From NCBI GenBank assembly GCA_963663005.2, contig CAXXHH010000017.1, positions 173,420 through 237,419 on the forward strand: 64,000 nucleotides of DNA, written 5' to 3'. Source of the stretch: CAINVV01 sp963663005 (GTDB taxonomy: Bacteria > Bacteroidota > Bacteroidia > Bacteroidales > Prolixibacteraceae). Positions 52,653-61,705 of the stretch are shown piece by piece. Numbering within the stretch: position 1 is the stretch's first letter; each line of letters starts with the position of its first letter. Below the pieces are notes generated by a model, which was not told where the DNA came from, did no database searches, and saw nothing but the letters and a program-made list of their open reading frames with translations. The position numbers and the translations under genes are program-made.

Positions 52653-55130
52653 ATGAACATTTATCCTGAAAATTTCGAAAATAAAATTGGCTTTGATAAG
52701 ATCAGAGAATTACTTAAAAGCAGATGTTTAAGTGAACTGGGAAAAGAGAATGTGGAATTATGCCAATTTACTTCTGATTGCGAATCAATTGAAAAAAGAC
52801 TGGATGAAACGGTCGAGTTTCAGAAAATAATCAGAGATGAGTTGAATTTTCCTACCGGTTACTTCATTGATATGAGGTCGGTATTAAGGAAATCAAAAAT
52901 TCAGGGAACTTTTTTAGAAGTTTTTGAACTTTTCGACCTTAAAAGATCACTTGAGACTCTGCGTTCGATCGTCAATTTTTTCAAGGAAAAGGAGCGGGAG
53001 CTTTTCCCAGGACTTTACTTTGTTATTCGCGATATTCAAATTTTCCCTTTTATATATGAGAGAATAGACCAAATTCTCACGAAGCATGGAACCATAAAAG
53101 ATAATGCATCACCGGAATTGGTCAAAATCAGGAGAGAAATTCTATCGCTTCAATCGGGTGTGTCAAAAATCATGGCAAAAATTCTCAAGCATGCCATGGC
53201 CGAAGGACTTGTCGACAAGGATGTATCTGTTTCCATTCGTGATGGAAGAGCAGTGATTCCAGTACTTTCGAGTAACAAAAGAAAGATGAGGGGAATCGTT
53301 CATGATGAATCGGCTACCGGACGCACCTCCTACATTGAACCAGAGGAGATTGTTGAAACAAATAACCGAATTCGCGAACTTGAATCTGCCGAAAGACGCG
53401 AAATTGTAAAAATCCTTACAAAGTTTACGGATGAACTCAGACCCTATGCTGAGGATCTGGAAAGATCATATGAGATACTCGGGATTTTAGATTTTATTAG
53501 AGCAAAGGCACTTTGGTCTAACGAAAGCAAGTCGGTTAAACCGCTCCTCATTCCTCACCCGGAGCTCAACTGGCTGGATGCCAGGCATCCCCTATTGGAA
53601 TTAAATCTCTCCAGGGAAAAAAGAAAAATTGTACCGCTAAATATCCGTTTGTCCAAAGACGACAGAATTCTGTTGATTTCGGGGCCCAATGCCGGAGGCA
53701 AATCCGTTTGTCTAAAAACGGTAGGCCTGCTGCAATATAGCATTCAATGTGGCATCCCTGTTCCTTTGCACGTGGACAGTGTCGTTGGGGTATTTGAACA
53801 GATTTTTATTGATATTGGTGATAACCAGTCGCTCGATAACGATTTGAGTACCTACAGCTCCCACCTAAGCGACATGAAGTTTTTTGTTAGAAATTGTAAT
53901 CCTCAATCGCTCGTATTGATCGACGAATTTGGAACCGGAACAGAGCCAATGCTTGGTGGTGCCATTGCTGAGTCAATATTAAACAGAATTAATCAGCTCC
54001 GGAGTTTTGGCGTTATAACTACACATTACACTAATCTTAAGCACTTTGCTTCTTCGATGCCCGGAATTGTCAATGGCGCCATGCTGTACGACTCCAATAA
54101 AATGGAGCCACTCTTCCAACTTGAGATCGGCAAACCGGGAAGCTCATTTGCTTTTGAAATAGCTCGAAAAATTGGACTCCCTGAAGACATTCTGCAGGAC
54201 GCAACCGAAAAAATTGGCAAAGATCATATTGATTTCGACAAACATCTTCGGGATATCGTCCGTGATAAGCGATATTGGGAAACAAAGCGGCAAAACATCC
54301 GCCAGTCTGAAAAGAAACTGGAAGAACTTACGTCAACCTACGAAGACAACCTCTCCGAGGTCAAAAAACTTAGGCGTGAGATTTTAGATAAGGCGAAGAA
54401 GGAGGCTATCGATATATTGGCGTCATCAAACAAAATGGTGGAACAAACCATTCGTGAGATTAAGGAAGCTGCGGCGGATAAAGAAAAGACGAAGGAAATC
54501 CGAAAAAATCTGGAGGAATTTAAGGCAACTGTGGTTAACACAGAAGATTCTGAAGATGAACAGATCGCTCGCAAGATGGAAAAAATTAGGCAGCGTGAAA
54601 TTCGGAAGAAGAACCGCCCTACCGGTGAAAAGCCTTCTACACCCGCGACCCCGCCAGTTGCGAAAAAAAATGAACCTGAAGTAGGAAGCTGGATTAAGTT
54701 AAAAGATCAGGATTCACCCGGCATGGTTTTGGAAGTAAACGGAACGAACCTGGTTGTGGCTTTTGGCCAATTGAGATCTGTAGTAAAACGTGATCGGGTA
54801 GAAATTATTTCGCACAATGAAGTAAAGAAAACGAAGGAAAACTACACGGCTGCCCGAATTAACAGGGAAATAAATGACAGAAAGCTGAATTTCAAGCCAA
54901 GAATAGACGTTCGCGGAATGCGCGCCGAAGAAGGACTACAGAAAATCCAGGAATTCATTGACGAGGCAATAATGGTAGAAGCCAATGAATTACACATTTT
55001 ACATGGCAAGGGAAATGGTATTCTTCGCGAGTTGATACGCGCCTACCTGAAGTCAGAACCGGCCGTCAAAAAATTTCGTGACGAGCATGTTCAGTTCGGA
55101 GGATCCGGAATTACAATTGTCGAAATTTGA
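52653..55130 (+). CDS. mutS2: Endonuclease MutS2 (Smr-domain MutS homologue)
   Basis: An 825-residue protein acting on recombination intermediates and, in some bacteria, on collided ribosomes. It has the MutS core and clamp (1-320), the ATPase with Walker A ISGPNAGGKSVCLKT and Walker B LVLIDEFGTGTEP, a coiled coil with a Lys/Glu-rich stretch (530-670) and a C-terminal Smr nuclease domain (about 750-825) with IDVRGMRAEEG and HGKGNGILRE. The N-terminal mismatch-recognition domain of MutS1 is absent, as expected. Confidence 0.96.
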   Translation: MNIYPENFENKIGFDKIRELLKSRCLSELGKENVELCQFTSDCESIEKRLDETVEFQKIIRDELNFPTGYFIDMRSVLRKSKIQGTFLEVFELFDLKRSLETLRSIVNFFKEKERELFPGLYFVIRDIQIFPFIYERIDQILTKHGTIKDNASPELVKIRREILSLQSGVSKIMAKILKHAMAEGLVDKDVSVSIRDGRAVIPVLSSNKRKMRGIVHDESATGRTSYIEPEEIVETNNRIRELESAERREIVKILTKFTDELRPYAEDLERSYEILGILDFIRAKALWSNESKSVKPLLIPHPELNWLDARHPLLELNLSREKRKIVPLNIRLSKDDRILLISGPNAGGKSVCLKTVGLLQYSIQCGIPVPLHVDSVVGVFEQIFIDIGDNQSLDNDLSTYSSHLSDMKFFVRNCNPQSLVLIDEFGTGTEPMLGGAIAESILNRINQLRSFGVITTHYTNLKHFASSMPGIVNGAMLYDSNKMEPLFQLEIGKPGSSFAFEIARKIGLPEDILQDATEKIGKDHIDFDKHLRDIVRDKRYWETKRQNIRQSEKKLEELTSTYEDNLSEVKKLRREILDKAKKEAIDILASSNKMVEQTIREIKEAAADKEKTKEIRKNLEEFKATVVNTEDSEDEQIARKMEKIRQREIRKKNRPTGEKPSTPATPPVAKKNEPEVGSWIKLKDQDSPGMVLEVNGTNLVVAFGQLRSVVKRDRVEIISHNEVKKTKENYTAARINREINDRKLNFKPRIDVRGMRAEEGLQKIQEFIDEAIMVEANELHILHGKGNGILRELIRAYLKSEPAVKKFRDEHVQFGGSGITIVEI

Positions 55131-55165
55131 CCGGATTGACCATCATTTCTGCTTTCCAATCCAAA

Positions 55166-57577
55166 TCAGTTGATGCTGTATTTTCCTCCGGGAAGTTCCA
55201 GAGGTGAATTGGTCGTATCGTAAAGAATGGTCACTCGCGTGTTTACATTTGTCACTTTCCAGGTTTTCTGCGCTTTCCCGGCAGGCAAGAACTGTGCGGT
55301 AGTCCCAATTGGAACTTCTACTTTTAATTCGATGTTTTCATCTGCCTTTCTTTTCCAATCAATTTTGATATCCCCATAAGGGGTATTATAAACTGCATTG
55401 GCGAAATTTAGTCCTGCCAGAAAATTGGGGGCAAGGATAAATCTTCTAAATCCGGGAAATTCCATCGACGGACGAATACCTGCAATCCAGCGGTAGTACC
55501 ACTCAGAGACACTCCCGAACATTGGATGACAATTAGAATAGGTATTATCACTTTCCTTCCATGATTCCCAAAGTGTGGTAGCTCCGCGGTCTATCATGTG
55601 GCCCCATCCAGGAAACTCTGAGCTTTCAACAATCTTAAAAACCTCATCGGCATGCCCTGTCATGGACAATGCTTCCAAAATATATTTCGTTCCAAAAATA
55701 CCGGTGGTGAAGTGTCCTGCAGGCGAATTTCTGACGGCTTTGAGCAATGAATCAGCAGCAGCAGGCAATTCCTTTGCCGGAATCAATTGGTAATAGATTA
55801 ACGATGCAAAAACTGTCTGACGATTTATGGGTTCTTTTATTGGATTGTACCAGTATAGATCGAGCAACTTCCGGGTAAGTGACTTTTCCAATGTGTCAAA
55901 ACGGCTAAATGCCGATTCATCTTGTTTGATTTTTGCAAAACGCTTCATTATCCTTGCGCATTCGAGATAATGAGTGGAGCCAATGAGTTGCACAGGAACC
56001 TTTACAATCGCTTCGTGGTCGCTAAGCCCTTTATCAATGATTTCCGCCGGATGTAATCTTTTGACTTTATCCATCCAGTCTAAATCGTACTTATACAGCT
56101 CATTGATTATGGCAGTATCACCGTAATACTGCAGCAGCTTGTCCTGCGTAGTCAGAAAGGCTGATTCCCAACTGATGCCACAATACTTAATTCCGACAAA
56201 CGGAGCTGTATCAACAAAAATAGAATCCTGCATTGCATCAACCCAATCATAAATTGTCTTGCGGTAGAAGGATTGCATGTTAAAATTATTGATAAAAGCT
56301 TCGCTCGTAGCATTCAGATCGCCTCCATAACCTAGTTTTTCCCTGGCAGGACAATCAGATTGCACAGAAATCAGGTTATTCAAAAAAGTCTGAATACAAG
56401 CCTTTTGAATCTTGTTAATCAGATCGGATGAGCAATTGAAATGATTTTGGTTTTCCACATTCGTGTGAAATTCGATTGCTTCAACATCCTTTGTCTCAGG
56501 AATATATTTCAGACCCTTAACTTCTATATATCTGAACGTGTGGAATGTGAAATTAGGCTGATAATCTACCTCCTTCTTCGCGCCAAATATGTACCTGTCA
56601 GTTTGCCAGGCAATATCGGGAGCGCCTGGTCCGCCACTCCCCTTTCTTTTAATCTGCCCGGCAACTGTTGTCATTGGGTTTAACAACCCATTATCGTAGA
56701 GTCTCTCTCCAAATCTGACCGTAACCGTATCTCCGGCATCTCCAGTCATATGAATTCTGTAAACGCCTGTGAGATTTACCCCAAGATCTATTATTGTTCC
56801 TTTGGATGAACCTGAGATTTTAACGGGACCTATTCTTCTGGAAATAGTCACACCAGGAAAAAATGCGGCTTGGATTTGCCCTCCAGGTCCGGCTTTCATT
56901 TCTGCATTCGTCCACCGGGTGTCATTGAATCCCGGAAGATCCCAACCGGCGATCTCCTTTCTTGAATCGTACAATTCACCCAAATAGACATTATTCTTAA
57001 GAATGGGGCTCGGGGAAGTCTTCCATGAAGTATCCGAGACTATCTCCTTCGAAGATCCATCCGAATAGTTAAACCGCATTTTGGCAATAAACTGAGGCTG
57101 ACCGGTTGGCAAAATCTCGCGAAAATTGAATTTTCCAAACATCCTCAAAGGCAGCGAGTTGTAAAATCCATTACCCAGGATTACGCCTATCACATTGGTA
57201 CCCTTACCTATCAGTGAGGTAATATCATAATTCGAATAGTACACCCTTTTGGAGAAGTTTGTCCAGGCAGGATCAAGGATGTTGTTCTCCAGTCTCTTGC
57301 CATTAATCGAAACAATATAATAGCCGGCAGCCGTAATAGACAATCTGGCAGAAACAAGTCCCTTTTGAATTTGAAAATCCTTTCTGAAGAGCGGTGCAGG
57401 ATGATCGTTATACAGCATTGAATCCAAGAAAGCAATTTCTTTCTCTCCCCCAAGCCACGCGGCACCTCGCAGGTCGGAATCAGAGAATGTTCTATTCTGA
57501 GCAACCAGCACATTAACAAGGCTTAATAGCAGGAAAAGCAATCCGGCAATTTTCTGCAATAATCTGATTAATAACAT
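55166..57577 (-). CDS. GH78 alpha-L-rhamnosidase-like protein
   Basis: An 803-residue secreted glycosidase (signal peptide to about residue 26, ending NVLVAQ). It has the N-terminal beta-sandwich of the family (YIVSINGKRLENNILDPAW), a further sandwich (about 250-370), the (alpha/alpha)6 catalytic barrel with SDCPAREKLGYGGDL and WLESW-type TLWESWKESDNTYSN, and a C-terminal beta domain. The family releases L-rhamnose from plant or microbial glycans; rhamnose specificity is inferred. The next gene upstream encodes an esterase-like hydrolase, so the two may act on an acylated glycan. Confidence 0.9.
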   Translation of the reverse strand: MLLIRLLQKIAGLLFLLLSLVNVLVAQNRTFSDSDLRGAAWLGGEKEIAFLDSMLYNDHPAPLFRKDFQIQKGLVSARLSITAAGYYIVSINGKRLENNILDPAWTNFSKRVYYSNYDITSLIGKGTNVIGVILGNGFYNSLPLRMFGKFNFREILPTGQPQFIAKMRFNYSDGSSKEIVSDTSWKTSPSPILKNNVYLGELYDSRKEIAGWDLPGFNDTRWTNAEMKAGPGGQIQAAFFPGVTISRRIGPVKISGSSKGTIIDLGVNLTGVYRIHMTGDAGDTVTVRFGERLYDNGLLNPMTTVAGQIKRKGSGGPGAPDIAWQTDRYIFGAKKEVDYQPNFTFHTFRYIEVKGLKYIPETKDVEAIEFHTNVENQNHFNCSSDLINKIQKACIQTFLNNLISVQSDCPAREKLGYGGDLNATSEAFINNFNMQSFYRKTIYDWVDAMQDSIFVDTAPFVGIKYCGISWESAFLTTQDKLLQYYGDTAIINELYKYDLDWMDKVKRLHPAEIIDKGLSDHEAIVKVPVQLIGSTHYLECARIMKRFAKIKQDESAFSRFDTLEKSLTRKLLDLYWYNPIKEPINRQTVFASLIYYQLIPAKELPAAADSLLKAVRNSPAGHFTTGIFGTKYILEALSMTGHADEVFKIVESSEFPGWGHMIDRGATTLWESWKESDNTYSNCHPMFGSVSEWYYRWIAGIRPSMEFPGFRRFILAPNFLAGLNFANAVYNTPYGDIKIDWKRKADENIELKVEVPIGTTAQFLPAGKAQKTWKVTNVNTRVTILYDTTNSPLELPGGKYSIN

Positions 57578-57632
57578 TCGTATTTGATTAATAATTATTT
57601 AATAATCAAAAACAATTATAGCCATCAACACA

Positions 57633-58844
57633 TCAATTCCATTTTACCAGATCATTGTTGCGGACGCCTTTAGCCGGAAAGGGATGTTTCTCATCAAAAG
57701 GATACAGAGCCTTTTGATCTTCAACAACAATCATTTCTTCTTTAACGGTTCCGTCCGGATTCAACGCTTTAGTCAGATCCAAACCCAAATATTTTGCAAG
57801 AAATGGATAAACAGCGGCTCTCTTATTTACATCGTAACCATGCTTATCGTTTGGCAAATGTACATTCTGAACCATTTCCGGGTTCCCAAAAAGCTTATAA
57901 ATGTATTTCAGATGCGGCATCTCCACTTCCGGATTATTCTTTGTCCAGTCATCGCCATCAGAGACCAACAACATAGGCCGCGGTGCAGCACAAGCCGCTA
58001 TTTCAACATTATTAGTCTGAAAGCCAGTATCTTTATGAATAGGCATTCCGCTCTCGCAGACACAACCACCAAAGAAATAGGCTGACACCATGACGACAGG
58101 AACCGAAACCTTCACTCTTTGGTCGATTGCAGTCAAAACAAATGTTTGAGTTCCACCGCCTGAAGCGCCCGTACATGCTATTTTCTCAGGATCGGCTCCC
58201 ATTTCCAAAATAAAATCGAGGCATCGTATACTATTCCATGTCTGCAATTTCAGCGCCTCCGGGTGACTATGTTTCCATCCAAGTTCCTCCATTTGACCGT
58301 ATCCGACCATATCATAGGCAAAAACCATCGCACCCATCCTTGCAAAAGAAGCGAATCTTTTCTGTGCATCAGGGCGGTAACGCCCAACATCCCCTGGCTT
58401 GTGCCAATGTCCATGCGGGCTAATTATTCCAGGCAGCTTCCCTTTTGAAACCAAAGGAGTATAGAGACTTCCGGTTACATAAACACCTGGAAGACTTTCG
58501 AAAGCAACGTTTTGAACCTGATAGCCATCGAAGGTTCTTTTCTCTCCAATAATTGGGTTCAGTGGACATTTTTTTGGAAATTTTTCCAATCCTATGCCTT
58601 TAAGAATGTGATATTTAATTAACTGAGCTCTTTTCTCCCATTCCTGTTTAGTGGTATAGGTGCTCCGTTGAGTCTCCAGAAAAGCCTTTCCTTCAGCTTC
58701 AGTCCAATATGCTCCCTGACATAGATTTCCAGGCTTACTTGTTTCCGCAGTCTTCTGATTTTGAGCTTGTGCGGCGAAGAAATTAAAAATGATAAATGTC
58801 GCAAGCACTAATGTTAGTTCGTTTTTCATCAGTCGGTTTTTCAT
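57633..58844 (-). CDS. Secreted alpha/beta hydrolase, acetyl xylan esterase-like
   Basis: A 403-residue exported hydrolase. The chosen ATG at 58844 gives a signal peptide ending FFAAQA; a second ATG at 58829 is equally possible because a 15-bp duplication doubled the start region. The serine nucleophile is in CTGASGGGTQT, the acid region in LLVSDGDDWTKN and the histidine in NDKHGYDVNK. The pattern matches the acetyl-esterase group that deacylates plant polysaccharides. It is 55 bases upstream of the GH78 gene. Substrate is inferred. Confidence 0.85.
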   Translation of the reverse strand: MKNRLMKNELTLVLATFIIFNFFAAQAQNQKTAETSKPGNLCQGAYWTEAEGKAFLETQRSTYTTKQEWEKRAQLIKYHILKGIGLEKFPKKCPLNPIIGEKRTFDGYQVQNVAFESLPGVYVTGSLYTPLVSKGKLPGIISPHGHWHKPGDVGRYRPDAQKRFASFARMGAMVFAYDMVGYGQMEELGWKHSHPEALKLQTWNSIRCLDFILEMGADPEKIACTGASGGGTQTFVLTAIDQRVKVSVPVVMVSAYFFGGCVCESGMPIHKDTGFQTNNVEIAACAAPRPMLLVSDGDDWTKNNPEVEMPHLKYIYKLFGNPEMVQNVHLPNDKHGYDVNKRAAVYPFLAKYLGLDLTKALNPDGTVKEEMIVVEDQKALYPFDEKHPFPAKGVRNNDLVKWN

Positions 58845-58847
58845 CAG
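58821..58847 (-). repeat. 15-bp duplication spanning the esterase start codon
   Basis: GTTTTTCATCAG occurs at 58821-58832 and 58836-58847, a 15-bp period. On the minus strand this encodes MKNRLMKNEL and supplies two tandem start codons. Confidence 0.6.
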
Positions 58848-59194
58848 TTTCGTGTTTATTTTCAGTTTGATCCAAAATTGCAAAAAAGTCAGACAAAATG
58901 AATAATCCTGATAATTTATTATTTCTTTTCTTGTTAGTTCAAACCCAATCTAATCTTGGAATATTACCAAATTGTAGTAACTTTGGTTGGATTCATTATG
59001 GCTAAGTTAACAACTCAAAGCATTTGTTAACTTTCTGTGGTGTATCGAGTTTTTTAATTTGATAATTATGAATTTCTCCTTATACTTGAATTTGGAATGA
59101 TTATAAAATACGCCGTAGGTTTATTTGTTTGATCATTTGCCGTTAGCCGAAGATTGAATCATTTTAGACCGTTCACCTGACAACGAATAATATC
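58848..59194. other. Divergent intergenic region before the exopolysaccharide locus
   Basis: This 347-base AT-rich region between the esterase and the response regulator has no gene. It holds one promoter-like match on the plus strand, TTGG-N18-TAACTTTG (58956-58985), which would give a leader of about 200 bases. I see no riboswitch or terminator. Confidence 0.45.
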
Positions 59195-59581
59195 ATGAGA
59201 CACAAAATATTGATAATTGACGACGAAAAGAGTATACGATTGCTTCTCCAAAATTTTCTTTCCAAGAACTATGACGTTGAAAGTAAGAGCGATGGATTAG
59301 ATGCACTCGAGTGGTTAGAGGGTAATTTACCCGATCTGATCATTTGTGATTTACAAATGCCTAATATGGATGGTTATCTTTTTCTCGAAAAGGTTAGACA
59401 GAGAGGTTTCACAAAGCATACGCCCGTTATTATGTTGTCGGGCGTGGAAAGCAGCAAGGAAAGAATAAAATGCTACAAGCTGGGAGCGCAGGATTTCCTT
59501 GCAAAACCATTCAATCCGGAAGAATTGGCTGAGTTGATTAACAAAAATCTTTTTCCCGTTCACTATTCGTTGAAGTGGTAA
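59195..59581 (+). CDS. Stand-alone CheY-like response regulator
   Basis: A 128-residue single-domain receiver with every key residue: acidic pair D9-D10, phosphoacceptor D52 in LIICDLQMPNMDGY, S82 in VIMLSG and K104 in FLAKPF. It has no output domain, so it works by protein contact. It is 54 bases upstream of the sugar transferase that carries a degenerate receiver, which suggests a signalling link to exopolysaccharide synthesis. No kinase gene is visible in the window. Confidence 0.93.
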   Translation: MRHKILIIDDEKSIRLLLQNFLSKNYDVESKSDGLDALEWLEGNLPDLIICDLQMPNMDGYLFLEKVRQRGFTKHTPVIMLSGVESSKERIKCYKLGAQDFLAKPFNPEELAELINKNLFPVHYSLKW

Positions 59582-59635
59582 AAATCCGACTAGAATGATC
59601 TTTCCAAGAAGTAGTTAAACTCACATTGTTAAAAA

Positions 59636-60841
59636 ATGGAAAAAGCATTGCAAATCCTATATATAGGCAGATTAGCCGAAAACATTCAAATTCTGTTAGA
59701 TCACTCGGAAATTTCTTTTAAGCAGTGCCCAAATGCTCTTGACGCAACCAACTATCTTAAATCAGGAAATAAGCCCGATGTTGTCATTTCTGAACTCAAC
59801 TTGTCTGGAGGCAGTGGATTCGAAATGCATGAATGGTTAAGGGAGAGGGATGATTTCGACAGAGTAGCGTTTATCCTGGTGGCTCACGAGTTTAAAGAAG
59901 AAATTTTCAAAACAGCTTTCAATACCCGGGTGGACGATTTTTTCGTTTTGCCCCTTACCTCTGCTGATGGGTTGGTCAGCAGAATTCGGTTTTTAGTTGA
60001 TTACAGAAGCAAATATTCGATATCCACGTACGATCAAATTAAAAAACAGGATATTACCTATGAAATGCCCTTATCAAAACGTTTGTTTGATCTGTTTGTA
60101 GCAACATCCGTACTCATATGCATTTCTCCGATATTATTGCTAGTGATCATCGCTATCAGACTGGAATCTAAGGGTAAAGTATATTATGTATCAAAAAGAG
60201 TAGGCAGAGAACCCTTCGATTTCTACAAGCTGCGTTCAATGCGGATCGGAGCAGATACCGAACTGAATAAGCTAGCGAAAGACAAGAACCAATATTCGAC
60301 TACTACTCAGCAGGCAGAAATCGATTTTTCCACGCCGTGCCCCGTCTGCGCAAAGTTACCCGAAGGTAAAAGTTGCTCCCCAATAATGCATATGGGTAAT
60401 CATGATATATGCGATTATTGGTATAATAAGCAGAAGAGGGATGTTGCCAAATCAAAATCTGCTTTTATTAAAATTGCTGATGACCCACGTATAACCAAAG
60501 TCGGGAAATTCATAAGGAATACCAGCATCGATGAATTACCTCAACTTATTAACGTATTAAAAGGGGACATGTCGATCGTTGGAAACAGGCCACTTCCTGT
60601 TTATGAAGCGGAACTGCTTACAAGAGGGTATGTATCAAAACGTTTTCTGGCTCCGGCTGGTATAACCGGTTTATGGCAAGTTGAACTTCGCGGAAGAGGT
60701 GGAAACATGTCGGAAGAAGAGAGAATGAGGTTGGACAATGAGTATGCGGATCACTTTATTGGCAACAACTATTCATTTTGGTATGATTTAAAATTGATAC
60801 TTAGAACTATTCCTGCATTATTGCAAAAGAATACAGTGTGA
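59636..60841 (+). CDS. Pseudo-receiver fused to polyprenyl-phosphate sugar-1-phosphate transferase
   Basis: A 401-residue two-part protein. Residues 1-125 have a receiver-like order, but the acidic pair is lost (ILYIGR), the phosphoacceptor is glutamate E53 and the lysine is replaced by L105. Residues 145-401 are a monotopic phosphoglycosyl transferase: membrane hairpin (about 153-176), FYKLRSM, the catalytic Asp-Glu dyad D299-E300 in SIDELPQL, GDMSIVGNRP and a C-terminal GITGLWQV. It would load the first sugar phosphate onto undecaprenyl phosphate. An insert at about 220-265 carries C235, C238, C247 and C259. It is in the operon of a CheY-like gene and export genes. Confidence 0.92.
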   Translation: MEKALQILYIGRLAENIQILLDHSEISFKQCPNALDATNYLKSGNKPDVVISELNLSGGSGFEMHEWLRERDDFDRVAFILVAHEFKEEIFKTAFNTRVDDFFVLPLTSADGLVSRIRFLVDYRSKYSISTYDQIKKQDITYEMPLSKRLFDLFVATSVLICISPILLLVIIAIRLESKGKVYYVSKRVGREPFDFYKLRSMRIGADTELNKLAKDKNQYSTTTQQAEIDFSTPCPVCAKLPEGKSCSPIMHMGNHDICDYWYNKQKRDVAKSKSAFIKIADDPRITKVGKFIRNTSIDELPQLINVLKGDMSIVGNRPLPVYEAELLTRGYVSKRFLAPAGITGLWQVELRGRGGNMSEEERMRLDNEYADHFIGNNYSFWYDLKLILRTIPALLQKNTV

Positions 60842-60855
60842 TATTGATTTTATTT

Positions 60856-60863
60856 TATTTTTG
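60856..60863 (+). promoter_or_regulatory. Candidate -7 element before the half-length TolC-like gene
   Basis: TATTTTTG matches TAnnTTTG in the 101-base gap after the sugar transferase gene. The -33 element is not evident, so this may not be active. Confidence 0.25.
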
Positions 60864-60942
60864 TATAGGTACTATCCTTAAAACCTTCAGAGAATACTTA
60901 GGATCTGCTTGAATAATTACGAAACAATCTAACGTGAAAAAC

Positions 60943-61704
60943 ATGAAACAAGGTCGCCGAATTCTGCTAATTTCCTCGCTACTGATGGTAATTAGTTATT
61001 CAGGCTTTTGCCAGGAAACAAACTCATTTAATATCCTGAAAGATGATGTAGAATCTGTTCTACCCCCTTTAGGAGCTCTGATTGATTCTGCCATTGCGCA
61101 TAATCCATATGTCAAATTCAGGGATAACCAGATCGTGATTAATCAGGCTAAATTGAAAGTTAGCAAAGGGCAATGGGTTAAAAATATTGGCGTTCAATCA
61201 GATGTCAGATATGGTACCTTCAACAACTTCAACAACTATACGCTAACGGCAGGCCAGACTCCGGATATCTATTCATCGCTCGTTACCCAATTAAATTATG
61301 GAATTGGTGCGTTCATCCGGATACCGTTTGATGAATTTGTCACCAGAAAGAATCAGGTCAAATCAGCAAAAACTGAAGTTGAACAAGCTACCAACATGGC
61401 AGAAGTCCAGCGAAACGAGCTAAGGCAAGTTGTCATTAAACAATATAATGAACTGATTTTAAGGCAAAGGCTATTGAAAATAAAATCCAAATACCTTGAA
61501 ATTTCGAGATTTAACATGGAAGTCGCTGAAAAGGATTTTCATGCCGGGGTTCTCACAGTTAATGATTATTCAAGAATTTCGGAGTTATCGGCCGCTGCGG
61601 AGATAGATTTTCAAACTACCAAAGTTGAATTCAATACAGCTTATCTCCTGCTCGAAGAAGTTGTCGGTACCAAATTCAATCTAACTAACACAATAAAAAA
61701 CTAA
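60943..61704 (+). CDS. Half-length TolC-like outer membrane protein
   Basis: A 253-residue exported protein (signal peptide ending ISYSGFCQ). Helical text such as LIDSAIAHNPYVKFRDNQIV and the RNELRQVVIKQYNELILRQ stretch, and GVLTVNDYSRISEL near the end, follow the TolC/OEP repeat, but only one repeat is present, whereas TolC-type channels have two in about 430-470 residues. It is one base upstream of the Wzc-like gene and probably provides the outer-membrane part of exopolysaccharide export in place of Wza. I chose ATG 60943 over the GTG at 60934. Confidence 0.82.
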   Translation: MKQGRRILLISSLLMVISYSGFCQETNSFNILKDDVESVLPPLGALIDSAIAHNPYVKFRDNQIVINQAKLKVSKGQWVKNIGVQSDVRYGTFNNFNNYTLTAGQTPDIYSSLVTQLNYGIGAFIRIPFDEFVTRKNQVKSAKTEVEQATNMAEVQRNELRQVVIKQYNELILRQRLLKIKSKYLEISRFNMEVAEKDFHAGVLTVNDYSRISELSAAAEIDFQTTKVEFNTAYLLLEEVVGTKFNLTNTIKN

Positions 61705-61705
61705 C

